From Euptelea pleiosperma (lineage: Eukaryota; Streptophyta; Magnoliopsida; Ranunculales; Eupteleaceae), in assembly GCA_035048495.1 (NCBI GenBank), contig CM068545.1:24338741-24402740 (forward strand): a stretch of 64,000 nucleotides of DNA, given 5' to 3'. Position numbers and translations under genes: made by a program. How positions within the stretch are numbered: the stretch's first letter is position 1; every line of letters begins with the position of its first letter. The notes below the pieces were generated by a model. The model was not told where the DNA came from, made no database searches, and saw only the letters and a program-made list of their open reading frames with translations. Below are positions 11,731-34,241 of the stretch, one piece after another.

Positions 11731-12008
11731 TAAGCAACGGTAGCACATTTTGAGGACACTGACCGCATGGATGTTTGGGTAATCCCTAGGTGGATCTATA
11801 GACCAAAAATCAGTCTGATTAGTGGTTTCAAACCTTTCGATCTCCCCAAATAATGTTCAATAATGCTCAAATTCACAGTTAAAATCAACCGTTGAAAAAG
11901 CTTTCAATCCAATGCTTAGAAATCACTACTCAGGTTGATTTTTAGTTTGTAGGTCCACCTACCAAACATTCATATGGTCAGCGTCCTCTAAAAATGTGCC
12001 ACGTGGCT
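11731..12008. repeat. fold-back MITE, core type 1, copy c
   Basis: The left arm (gaggacactgaccgcatgga, tccctaggtggatctatag, accaaaaatcagtctgatta) is inverted at the right (actcaggttgatttttagtt, gtaggtccacctaccaaac, tcatatggtcagcgtcctct, gtgccacgtggct). Confidence 0.7.
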
Positions 12009-12127
12009 CGTATTGTGGGCATGGCCGTCGCCGGTCAGCCAAGTTACTTTTTTTAGAGAAAGATCTCTTTTTGGGGGGCTGCCCCAACATAGGAATCCGT
12101 CCCAACTCCCAACAGAAATGGGGTGTG

Positions 12128-12476
12128 CAGAATAAAACTTTGATGACAGGGCACAATATGAGCCACGTGGAACACTCTTAGAGGACTCTGACCGTATGGA
12201 TGTTTGGCCAATCATTAGGTGGACCTACAAACCAAAAATTAGCCCGATTAGTGATTTCTAGGCATTGGATTGGAATTGTTTTCATGGGTTGATTTTAATA
12301 GTGGGAAATTTGAGCATTATTGACCATTATTTGAGGTACAAAGATCCAAAGGTTTGAAATCACAAATCTATCTGATTTTTTGTTTGTAAGTCGATATAGG
12401 GATTGGAAAAACATCCATACAGTCAGAGTCCTCTAAGAGTATGCCATGACAGGGCCCTGTCATCAAAGTCTTACTC
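12128..12476. mobile_element. fold-back MITE, core type 1 in an 'aaaactttgatgacaggg' shell (copy d)
   Basis: The outer left end ataaaactttgatgacaggg is inverted at the right as ccctgtcatcaaagtcttac. Inside sit the core-1 arms: gccacgtggaacactc, accgtatggatgtttggcca and ggtggacctacaaacc at left, with their inverse at right. The same outer end is used by the next element (12479-12701) around a different core. No target duplication was identified. Confidence 0.65.
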
Positions 12477-12478
12477 GG

Positions 12479-12701
12479 GTGGGATAAAACTTTGATGACC
12501 GTGCCCTGTCATCGAAGGAGATGACAGGGCAGCAGATCATGGCACGTGGATTTGTACGACCTCACCACACACATACCCAGATGAGTACGTGGGTGGTGAG
12601 CCCGAGGTGGTCTGCAAGTACAAAATCCACGTTCCATGATCTGCTGCCCTGTCATCTACTTCGATGACAGGGCCTGTCATCGAAGTTTTACTCCTGCTAT
12701 A
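12479..12701. mobile_element. fold-back MITE with the same shell, different core
   Basis: The left arm reads gggataaaactttgatgacc, followed by gccctgtcatcgaagg and atgacagggcagcagatcat. The right arm is its inverse, gatctgctgccctgtcatc and ending gaagttttactcctgc. The core around 12540-12635 (gtacgacctcacc, tacccagatgagtacgtggg) is unrelated to core 1. The element abuts copy d. Confidence 0.7.
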
Positions 12702-12819
12702 ACGGTAACATCCTGATCCCGTCTTTTCTACATTTATATCCATCACCAAAACGGATATCCGTTATTTAAAAAAATCATTTTTTTATTATTATATAGATTT
12801 TTTTTGAAAAAAAATTAAC

Positions 12820-13453
12820 AATCAAACCATTTCATTTTTTTTTTGTTGATAAATCCAAGATAATATATATAAAAGGAGAACGAGGAGATCTCAAAAAGAA
12901 AGTACAAGTCAGACAAAACAAAAGCAAACAAAAAAGAGAATATAATAAAAAGGCTAATCACATCAAGACACCATCGAACCTAAACACCATATCACCAAAA
13001 AAAATGCCTCTCATCTCTGTGGAATGCTACCCCAACTAAAAAGGAATGTCTTAATACTGAGGATGGTATCCTGAAGGGAACTCTCCTTGCCTGTACAGAC
13101 TCTCTTGTTCCTCTCCAACCACAACCCCCAAATGATCGCGAGCAGCATCATCTTCTATAGAAGTTGTCGCCTAAGAGATAAGGGAATTCTTCCCCCTCCC
13201 CCCTAAGTCTCCAATGGACTCCGGTGGTACCCAAGAAAGACTCACTTGAGGAATAAAGTGTGACCATACCTATCTGGCAAAGTCACAATGAACAAGGAGA
13301 CGATTTGTATTCTCCCCACTAGAATTACGTATAACACAATAATTAACCAATATCCACTTTTTAATAATCAAAATTTCAATAGTAAGGATCTTGTTTAAGG
13401 AGATTAGCCATGCAAAGAAGGGGATTTTCAACCTAATTGTCTTTTTATCATCC
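12820..13453 (-). pseudogene. L1 LINE 3' end (zinc-binding RVT region), 5'-truncated
   Basis: On the minus strand, 13450-13000 reads as the C-terminal region of a plant L1 ORF2. Visible pieces are KIPFFAWLISLNKILTIE, then NTNRLLVHCDFARYVWSHF, SLSWVPPESIGDLGGR and IIWGLWLERNKRVCTGKES. These match the zf-RVT region that follows reverse transcriptase in plant LINEs. Premature stops are present. A T-rich tract (12770-12845 on the plus strand) is the poly(A) side. No upstream RT was found, so the copy is 5'-truncated. Confidence 0.85.
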
Positions 13454-13475
13454 CAACCACATATTGTAAGGATAA

Positions 13476-13523
13476 TTATCCGTTCACATTACTTATCAAA
13501 AAAAAATTTATCCGTTCACATTA
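13476..13523. repeat. 16-bp duplication flanking a 16-bp A-rich insert
   Basis: The string ttatccgttcacatta occurs perfectly at 13476-13491 and 13508-13523. Between them lies only cttatcaaaaaaaaat. This is the expected scar of an extremely 5'-truncated LINE or SINE insertion with its target-site duplication. Confidence 0.75.
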
Positions 13524-13580
13524 AATGGAATTGACATTTTTGTATTAGGAAGTGATATAAACCCAAGAACATTTTAGATA

Positions 13581-13985
13581 AGGCGGGCTCCAGTTACCAC
13601 TCTAAAATGATAGGCTCCGGTTACATGACACAATATGAGCCACGTGGCACACTCTTAGAGGACTCTAAGTCTGACCGTATGGATGTTTGGCCAATCCCTC
13701 CCTGGGTGGACCTACAAACCAAAAATCAGACTGATTAGTGATTTCTAGACGTTGGATCTTTGTACCTCAAATACTGCTCAAATTACCACATTTGAGATCA
13801 ACCCATGAAAATAAGTCCAATCCAACGCCTATAAATCATTAACCAGGTTAATTTTTGGTTTGTAGGTCCACTTAGGGATTGGCCAAACATCCATACGCTC
13901 AGAGTCCTCTAAGAGTGTGCCATGTGCTCATATTGTGTCCTGTAACCGGAGCTTGTCATTTTAGGCGGTAACTGGAACCTGAGCC
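13581..13985. mobile_element. fold-back MITE with perfect 8-bp TSD (copy e)
   Basis: Perfect 8-bp target duplication tttagata lies at 13573-13580 and 13986-13993. Termini are aggcgggctccagttacc and the inverse of ggtaactggaacctgagcc. Inside the shell is core type 1: gagccacgtggcacactc, accgtatggatgtttggcca and ggtggacctacaaacc, inverted at right. The 8-bp duplication fits a hAT-type transposase acting in trans. Confidence 0.88.
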
Positions 13986-14035
13986 TTTAGATAAACAGCA
14001 CAAAATTCCTCTGTTTGTTCTAATTAATTTCTGAA

Positions 14036-14388
14036 GGGTCGGGCTCGGGGGACACCCATTTTTGACCCCCAATTTTTACACCCATTTTGGCGTACCCACG
14101 TAGAAGATGAATCAATGACTGATTTTTGGTGAATCTCCTCACCATATAGATCACCCCAACAAAAAATCAGCCCATTCCGAAATTTCTAATCCCATCAAAT
14201 GTGGTTTTCAAGTTACACGGTAAAAATAGACAGTCCATAATTCTTCAGCTTCTAAACTAGTCTATGAATATCAGAATGATTTGAATTTTTCTGAGGATGA
14301 TCTCCTCACCAAAAATCAGCCATTGATTCATCTTTTTTGTGGGTCTGCCAAATGGTTGTCAAAAATAGTTGTCCCCCGATCCCGACCC
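14036..14388. mobile_element. MITE with gggtcgggctc ends and 8-bp TSD, core type 2
   Basis: Flanking 8-mers are tttctgaa (14028-14035) and tttccgaa (14389-14396), one mismatch. Ends are gggtcgggctcggggg and the inverse of cccccgatcccgaccc. The core differs from core 1: it holds gatgaatcaatgactgattt and tggtgaatctcctcaccata, inverted at right (ggatgatctcctcacca, atcagccattgattcatc). Confidence 0.85.
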
Positions 14389-14472
14389 TTTCCGAAATGT
14401 CGAAACTCTAAAACACCCTTCTCTATCTAAAACACGCCTGGCAATATCACTATGCTTGTATATTCTTCTAAA

Positions 14473-14869
14473 GGCCCAGGCTCGGTTACCACCCTAAAAT
14501 GACAGGCTCCGGCCACAGGACACAATATAAGCCATGTGGCACACTTTTAAGGAATATGACCGTATGGATGTTTGGAAATCACTAAGTGGAACTACAAATC
14601 AAAAATCATCCTGATTAGTGATTTATAGGCGTTGGATTGGACTTATTTTCAGGGGTTAATCTCAACTGTGGGAATTTGAGCAGTATTTGAGGTACAAAGC
14701 TCCAACGCCTAGAAATCACTAATCAGGCTGATTTTTGGTTTGTAGGTTCATCTAGGGATTGGCCAAACATCCATACAGTCATAGTCCTCTAATAATATGC
14801 CACGTGGCTCATATTGTGTCATATAACCGAAGCTTGTCATTTTTGGGGTGGTAACTGGAGCCCGACCCT
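14473..14869. mobile_element. fold-back MITE with perfect 8-bp TSD (copy f)
   Basis: Perfect 8-bp target duplication cttctaaa lies at 14465-14472 and 14870-14877. The right terminus inverts to agggtcgggctccagttacc; the left is ggcccaggctcggttacc. The interior is core type 1, closely related to copy e, with gccatgtggcacac and accgtatggatgtttgg and their inverses. Confidence 0.88.
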
Positions 14870-14877
14870 CTTCTAAA

Positions 14878-15314
14878 ATAATCTAAAAGAGAGGTAACGT
14901 GTTATCTCACTTTTTTGTTCTCTGGATAAGCATACGCGTGTCAATTGGGAGAAGTCAGGGATGTAATCCTTGCTTCCTGTCCTACTGAAGCAGGGGCTGT
15001 TCTGGAAATTCTAAAGAAAAGTGGGTGCACTTTTTCTGCTCTTTATTTTTAGTTGGCCTTCTGTTTCGGCTGGGTTGGATCACGGATCGCGGATATACCT
15101 TGGGACTGCAACTGAAAACCAAAAAAATCTGAAATCTGTGAAAGAGAAAGATGGGTAGATTAACTTATTAGGCTCTGGGATTACAAAAAAAAAAGTTTAT
15201 TAGGATCTGGGGTGTATTCTTTGTGAATGAATCTTAACAATCTCTAAGAACATTCTTCAGTTTTAGTTTAATATTTGGGTGGGAAAACCAGAAGACACAC
15301 CATCATCAACATCA
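14878..15314 (+). promoter_or_regulatory. OAT upstream region and 5' UTR
   Basis: This 437-bp stretch runs from the MITE copy f duplication to the OAT start codon. It must hold the proximal promoter and leader, but I see no convincing TATA box. The start is preceded by a CA/AT-rich leader (catcatcaacatca). A duplicated 15-mer split by an A tract lies at 15165-15211 and is described separately. Confidence 0.5.
15165..15211. repeat. 15-bp direct repeat around an A tract in the OAT leader region
   Basis: ttattaggctctggg (15165-15179) is repeated as ttattaggatctggg (15197-15211), separated by attacaaaaaaaaaagt. The structure resembles a minimal retroposition scar with target duplication, as at 13476-13523, about 100 bp before the OAT start codon. 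Confidence 0.6.
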
Positions 15315-28131
<12,817 letters not shown>

Positions 28132-29269
28132 ATCCCATGCGCATTTCTACTCTGCATTTTACGTCGTTCCTTGGAAGGTTTTTTTTTTTTAACAAAATTC
28201 AAGAGCATACACTTGAACCATCTACATGAAATTTCATCGACCTTTTGTTCTGTCAAATTAGTTTCCCTATCAGTTAGACTTACGCGCGACACGGGCTACG
28301 CAGGTAAATTTCTTCAGGTAGATAATGAATTTCATGCACAATCCTCCTACCTCATGAGTACATTTATACATGAACCAAAAAATATTCCTAAGAAATGGTG
28401 TTGTTACTGTTAAGACTGTTACGACAGCCGATGTAACAGGTCAAGTAACGGCATAAGTTTTAATTTCTTTTGTTATTTTGTATTCATTTTTCAGCTAAAT
28501 TGTATATAGCGGTTAAAATTGTTAGAACGGACGTTGATCCATATGGTGTTAAATAGCATATAACCTAATATGGTTTGAGCATTACCATTGTAACCGTTTC
28601 TTAAACCGTGTTCGAAAGACAAAATTAGGATTATAATGAGTGAAAAAATAGGATCTCCAAAGGAAATTGTAGAAATGCACCACTGAATCGGGCCAAACGG
28701 TCCGACCCGCCAAACCCTCTTAATGGGCCTGGACCAGCCCAAAAAAAGGGACTGCGCCAGTAGGCCGCCAAATTTGCACACCTACTCAAGCTAGTCTAGC
28801 CCTAGATTTGGGCCTTTGGACTCAACTAAGTGGGTTTAAGGGAAAAGGTTGGATGTGGGCCTTGACAGTACAAGGAGTTTTTTTTTTTTTTTTTTTGCAG
28901 TCTTTTACTGTGGGCTCTCTTGAAGTGGTGGAGAGTTGTGGCGTGACGCTTCGAAGCTCTACATGAAGCTTGACTTGAATCTTGGAAGCTTGTACTTATG
29001 AGAGGACTGAACAAGATCCAACGTTGCTTGAGAGGTTGTTTTTTTCCTCCCCTTTCAAAAGAAAATTGGTCAGTGGAGGGTGGTATGGCATCCGTTGGTG
29101 AATAGAGTTAAACTTTTTTTTGTTTGATCATGTACAACATCAGTGGTGTAGGATGAATCAAAGGTCAGTATGGGGTTAATCCCAGCAAACCCCTTATACG
29201 AGCAAAATTGTTGTCGTCAGAGAACAGTGACTTTCTGTTTCTCACAGACGGCACCATCTTGTGGCGGAA
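28132..29269. other. OAT 3' flank with repeat scraps
   Basis: The OAT 3' UTR presumably starts here; its end is not visible. At 28690-28790 a GC-rich piece with gggcctggaccagccc and ending ttgcacaccta looks like one end of a hAT MITE (inverse taggtgtgcaaattt). A T17-19 run lies near 28880. No gene was recognised. Confidence 0.4.
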
Positions 29270-29396
29270 AAATCGTGGATTTGTTGTTGTCCATCGAGTT
29301 TCCTTGGTGACTTTTCTCCCCATGACTTAGTCCTATCTTCATTGACTCAACTTGACTAATGAATTTTCTTAGAAAAGACAAAAATACATCTTTCTA

Positions 29397-30433
29397 TAGG
29401 GCTGCAACTCGGGTGGGTTGGGGTCAACCCTAGCCCAACCCAACCCAAGGTTGGGTCTAGATTTTCCAACCCCAGCGGGTTGGTCGGGTTAGTTGGGTTG
29501 GTCAATTTCTTAGGAAACATTGTTAAATTTTATTCATATTAAAATAATTTATTAGTCAATACAATAACCGTCGTGCTAACCAAAAAACAAAATAACTTCA
29601 TTTCCAACACTTCATGAAAGAAAATATGATAATTTTACATTAACTCAAATGCATGATAAAAGTTACTAAAGAAATTACCAAAAACAATCTTAAAAAAAAA
29701 ACACTGTTTTCAATATCAACCGATCATATGAAATGCCAAAATGTAGTTTCAAGGGCATTTTGTAATTTTAAATAAGGGTTGTAGTTTGCCAAGGACAAAC
29801 ATCCATGGGTTGTTGTATTTGCCAAAAATGTAGTATGAATATTTGTCGGTATACTAATACCTATGTTCTAAAACTCGGAACTCAGACTCGGCTCGGAAGT
29901 CCATTGGGCCGAGTCACCTCGATGACTCGGGAGTACTCGGCGAGTCATTAAATTGATTATTATTTATTTAATATATAAAAATTTTATTAAGAAAAACTTT
30001 GAAAATAGGAAACAAATACAAAAAAACATTTAGAAAATCAGAAAAAAAAATGAGTTTTGACTGGACTCGGCCTTTAAACGGGTGACTCGGCTGAATTATG
30101 AGTCAACTCGGACGATTTTCCGCGTCAACTCGCTAGACTATGCAAATCCGAGTTTGTATGCCGAGTCGACTCGAAATACGACCGAGTCGAGACGACTCAG
30201 CCGAGTCTCGAGTCAACTCGGCGAGTTTTAAAACATAGACTAATACATATATGTAGTTTGTTTGTCAAGTTCGGGTTGGACCGAGCCTCAACCCTAGCCC
30301 AACCAGATTTGATCGGGTTACCAAATATTCAACCCAAGTCCAACCCAAGTTCTGAAAAGGCTAACCCAACCCAACCCTAACGTCGTGTTCAACCCATCGG
30401 ACTCGGGTTGAACCCGCCCAAGTTGCAGCCCTA
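29397..30433. mobile_element. hAT nonautonomous element, tagggctgcaac ends
   Basis: The ends tagggctgcaactcggg and the inverse of cccaagttgcagcccta are typical hAT termini (YAGGG). They are flanked by 8-mers tctttcta (29389-29396) and tctttctt (30434-30441), one mismatch. Subterminal DNA is full of cccaacccaaccc and its inverse. No transposase is encoded. The element itself carries another insertion at 29861-30238. Confidence 0.88.
29861..30238. mobile_element. hAT-like MITE with perfect 8-bp TSD, nested
   Basis: Perfect duplication actaatac lies at 29853-29860 and 30239-30246. Ends are ctatgttctaaaactcg and the inverse of cgagttttaaaacatag. The interior is an array of actcgg, gagtc and ccgagt motifs on both sides of an AT-rich centre. 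It is inserted inside the larger hAT element. Confidence 0.9.
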
Positions 30434-31084
30434 TCTTTCTTCAACCTTTGATCACAACAACAGGTGGGATTTCAATTGAAAACGTAATCCCAAATAAGAC
30501 GACTGTGGTGGTCAGCTGGCCATGGGACTCTGGCAAGTTGGTTCGCCAGTGATGGGCATCACTCTAGCGACACAACGTTGAAAAATGATCAGGCTTCGTT
30601 CTAATGACAATTTTGAGGAAATAATTTTCAACAAAGCTATCATAAAGCTTATTTTCCTCCATTAATGGCATATTTCAAAGTGCTCTCAATAAAGGTCTAA
30701 TCTTTGAAGTAGAGCTCCTTGAGATAGTATAGAGAATTAATAAAGGTCTAACCTTTGAAATTTACCATTAATGGAGGAAAATAAGCTTTAGATGAGCTTT
30801 GTTTAAAAGTATTTCATCAAAACTGTCATACACCTGACCATTTTGTAACGTTGTACGCGTCATTGAAGTGACACCTATCATTGGCAAACTTGCCGGAGTT
30901 GTCCTATTTGGGGTTAGGTTTTCAGTTAAAACCCTCACTTATAATTGTGATCGAAAGTTGAAGAAATGGGTATTTTTATCTTTTAAAAAAAAGTGGTACT
31001 CAAGTTGAGTCAAATACGGTCATAAACGGTGGAGTAAGTTATATTATTTTTATGGTGAGTGTGTACCAAGGTTCCAACAACACC

Positions 31085-31545
31085 ACAATGAGGTATTAAT
31101 AGATAACTTAAACAAAGTTTTTATCAGCTCGGCAACTCAGGACTTTGGTGATAACTTAGATGTAGATGTTCATGGTGAGACAAACGTAGTACCCGAAGGT
31201 GTAGAAGCTATTGAAGAGGATCCAACGATCGAGTTTGAAACAAATGTGCAAGAGAGCATGATTGCATTGTACTCTGGATGCGAAGATTTCACTGTCATCA
31301 CTTTCATTGTAAAACTATACAACTTAAAGGTGAACCACATATAAAGTGAAAAGAGTTTTACAGAGCTTCTTCAACTACTCCAAAAAGTATTACCCTCAAG
31401 TAATAAGATACCAGCTAGTGATTATAAAAAGATCCACGCATGTCCAAATGATTGCATCTTGTATTGGAGAGAGAGCATGAATCTATGTCCAACCTTGCCT
31501 ACTTTAATCCGTCACAATACGAGTTGAGACCCCTTCTTTTGCACA
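31085..31545 (+). pseudogene. CACTA (En/Spm) TNP2 transposase N-terminal remnant
   Basis: Plus-strand translation gives ALYSGCEDFTVITFIVKLYN followed by LKV, then KSFTELLQLLQKVLPS, and DYKKIHACPNDCILYWRES. This is the conserved N-terminal block of plant CACTA TNP2 transposases (usual forms LYPGC..., ...LYNLK, and CPNDC.LYWK). Stops and frameshifts occur, and the block lacks the downstream catalytic region. Sequence around 31500-31545 is the decayed continuation. No CACTA termini were identified. Confidence 0.85.
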
Positions 31546-32053
31546 GGTTGTCAAGCCAACACATACTTGCATGGTATTGGTTGGACAACGTGTACTTATG
31601 GCCCACAAGGTCTAGGTATGCTTATCCAATGTCCTATATGCTTATCCACCAATCAAGCGGGACAAGATCACGGCACACAAATTCTTATACACCATCTCTT
31701 ATGTATAAGAGATGTATTGGAACACCTCCCATAATTAAAAGTCGGTCTTCCGAAATACAGCCACGGTAAGTCTTAGGGTTGGAACTTGGAACACTACCAC
31801 CATCCATGTGGGAAATGGAGGTAACATTGGAGCATGGAAGCAAGAAAGGGATTAACTGGAGGAAGAGTGGTGACAAACCGTATTATGGAGAATGGCACAT
31901 GGATTTGAACCTGAGAAAAGGCGTTGAAGAGAGAATTACAAAGGGATAAAGGGTGGCCGTGATCGTGTGCCGGTGACAGTGGCAATAAATCAGGGCAGAT
32001 TAAGTGGGTAACATCTAATCAAAATTATATATCAGAAAACACAGTAGCCACTA
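31546..32053. other. gene-free stretch, nothing recognised
   Basis: A short perfect hairpin (atctcttat / ataagagat) lies at 31692-31711. Short open frames on both strands show no family similarity. The stretch may be eroded transposon DNA downstream of the TNP2 block. Confidence 0.4.
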
Positions 32054-32054
32054 G

Positions 32055-32180
32055 GGCTGCAACTTGGGTAGTCTTAACCCGACTTTTGGCTCGGGTTGGG
32101 TTGGCCTCTTCAACACTCAGGTTTGGGTTTGGGTTTGGGTTTGGGTTTGGGCTTGATTTTTGAAACCCAATTAAAATTTG
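32055..32180. repeat. hAT MITE end fragment with gggttt array
   Basis: The sequence tagggctgcaacttgggta (from about 32052) matches the terminus of the hAT element at 29397. It is followed by gggtttgggtttgggttt-type repeats at 32122-32152. No partner end was found nearby. Confidence 0.6.
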
Positions 32181-32227
32181 GTTGGTTCGGGTTTAGATTT
32201 GGGGCGATAGTGGGGACAACATGCAGA

Positions 32228-32816
32228 GGAGTTAAGGGCTGATTTTTGGTGAAGATGATCTCCTCACCATAGAGACCCTCTTCACCAAAAAGCGGCAATT
32301 TCTAAAAATTTTAACTGAATCTAATATGGACTTAAGTTTAATGGTGAAAATGGATGATGCAAAAAAATTTCAACTCGCAATCCACTTTTCACAAGTCTAC
32401 AAATGTTGGAATTGGATATCCACGTTAAGAAGAATATCAGTACCAAAAATCAGCCCTCAGCCCTTAACTCATCTGTATGTGATCCCCGTGTCCATTAATC
32501 ATTATATTAGTCGCAAAACCATGAGACAACTACTTATCTCTCTCTCTCTCTCTCTCATCCTCACCAAAAACCAGCAATTTCCAAAAGTTCTAACCGTATC
32601 AAATATGGACATAAATTTAATGGTCGAAAATAAACAGTACAAAATTTGTCAACTTGCAATCCAATTTTCACAAGGCTACAAATGTTGGAATATGCTGATT
32701 TTTTGTGAGGTTGATATCCATGTTGAGAAGAATATCATCACCAAAATTCAGGCTTTAACTCATCTATATGTGAGCCCAATGTACATTAGTTATTATATTA
32801 GTCACAAAAGCATGAG
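32228..32816. repeat. tandemly duplicated core-2 MITE
   Basis: Copy 1 (about 32228-32473) has gttaagggctgatttttggt at left and caccaaaaatcagcc inverted at right. Copy 2 (about 32555-32775) is a related, left-truncated copy. Each is followed by the same flank, attatattagtcgcaaaacc at 32501-32520 and tattatattagtcacaaaag at 32791-32810. The duplication therefore included host DNA and arose by local tandem duplication, not two insertions. Confidence 0.75.
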
Positions 32817-33456
32817 TCAACGTACACATTACCAGCTTGCGCGATCTCTCCCCCTTCTCTAACTCTACACGCCGTGGTCCTAACATCCTCCGTTGTCGCA
32901 CCATCCTCGACTCCTCAGATAAGTTTCACATTTCGTCTCTTTTAGAATTCTCTACTTCTCTTGTTCCCAAGAAACGATTTCAATTAAGAAGAAAACACAA
33001 GATTTCTATATTAAATAGAGAATTGTTGAACTTGGATGGGTTCTCTAGTGGCTTATATAAAGGGAGTAAAGAGGGTATGTACTAATAGTCCCAATCCAAC
33101 TCTAACAAGTAAGGCCAGATATTTTGGAATAATTAGCAATAAATCCTTAATAATCCACTTGATTATGAGTGAGCCACAACAAAAGCAATAATTACCTCCA
33201 AGTTTCAGTAACCTATTATTTCACTAAAAGCCCCTCTAGATCTAGAAATTCCCTTTCAACCCATCAAGACATAGAGACTCATTACTATAAACTCAATGAA
33301 ATGATCCAGTAGCCATAAAAATGATAATCTCTTACAAATAGAAGCCTTGAACACTACAGAATTCTTTTTGAAAATAACATACGTTTATAAATATAGGGTT
33401 GAGATACGTTGAGTCCCGGTTTTCTGACTAATGGACGTGGAGCTCTAATACAAATA
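32817..33456. other. gene-free stretch, nothing recognised
   Basis: AT-rich DNA with short non-conserved open frames. No repeat family, RNA gene or coding similarity was identified. Confidence 0.4.
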
Positions 33457-33700
33457 AGTTAAGGGCTTATTTTTGGAGACGATATTCTTCTCAACACGGA
33501 TATCAACTTCACAAAAAATCAGTCCATTCCAACATTTGTAGCCTTATAAAAAGTGGATTGCGAGTTAAAAAATTTTGGTACATTTTCACAGTTAAATTTA
33601 AGTACATGTTTGATAGGATTAGAAGTTTTAGGAATTGTTGATTTTGGTAAGGAGAATATCATCATTACCAAAAATCAGCCCCTAAGTCCTCTCCATGTGG
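33457..33700. repeat. core-2 MITE copy
   Basis: The left arm (aagttaagggcttatttttg, gagacgatattcttctc) is inverted at the right (gagaatatcatcattacca, aaaatcagcccctaagtcc). It belongs to the same family as the copies at 14.04, 19.5, 32.2, 51.3 and 52.6 kb, but is more diverged. Confidence 0.65.
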
Positions 33701-34033
33701 TCTTGACTCCCCACGACTGTGTGATCCGCTCCAATGTACACAGTTATGTACACCATGTGGATGTGGAGTCACTCTTCTATGACTAAGATGACATCACACT
33801 ACATCGATAGTTCTCACATACAGTGACCATGCAAGTGAACTTTCCTAACTCACCCTAGTTATGAGATTCCAAATCAACACTAATCTGGAGAATCAATTCT
33901 CCCGTAGAACAACCATGGCTGTCCACATGTTCCCTTCAGGTGAAATCCCGTGTACACAACTCTTCAAAGAAAGCCCACTTCACCCCATAAATAACGATCA
34001 TCCATCCATGATGAAAGCAATCAAACATATAAA

Positions 34034-34241
34034 GGGTTGGGCTCAGGAGCCCCCCTTTTTCTGAATCCTCTCGGGAGTCATGTTCTCAGCCCTGGATTTC
34101 GAGAATCCAACAGTGGTTGATAGTGTTGAGCTAGCATCACTTTTTGCAGCATTGTCAACCACCGTTGGATTCGTGGAATCCACAGCCGAGAACACAACTC
34201 CTAAGAGAGATCAGAAAAAGGGGACCTCCTGAGCCTAACCC
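34034..34241. mobile_element. MITE with gggttgggctc ends
   Basis: The left end gggttgggctcaggagcccc is inverted at right as ctcctgagcctaaccc. Arms continue with ttctgaatcctctcgggagt, catgttctcagcc and ggattt, paired with the right half. The terminus differs by one base from the gggtcgggctc ends of the elements at 14.04 and 51.3 kb. Flanking 8-mers (catataaa, agaaataa) do not match, so the duplication is eroded or borders are off. Confidence 0.7.

Larger units (their letters stand above)
29270..31100. mobile_element. long-armed fold-back element carrying nested hAT insertions
   Basis: Left-arm pieces are recovered inverted on the right. Examples: ttgactcaacttg (29340s) against caagttgagtcaa (31000s); cttcaacctttgatcac (30439-30455) against gtgatcgaaagttgaag; caattgaaaacgtaatccc against ggttaggttttcagtt; and taaagcttattttcctccat against atggaggaaaataagcttta near the centre (~30705). 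Removing the 1037-bp hAT element leaves roughly 790 bp. No target duplication was found. Long arms and no coding suggest a Mutator-like or fold-back MITE. Confidence 0.65.

Noticed and set aside
10225..14869. CRISPR-like or regulatory repeat array
   Set aside because: Repeats are in inverted pairs with irregular spacing and target duplications, and this is a plant nuclear genome; they are MITEs.
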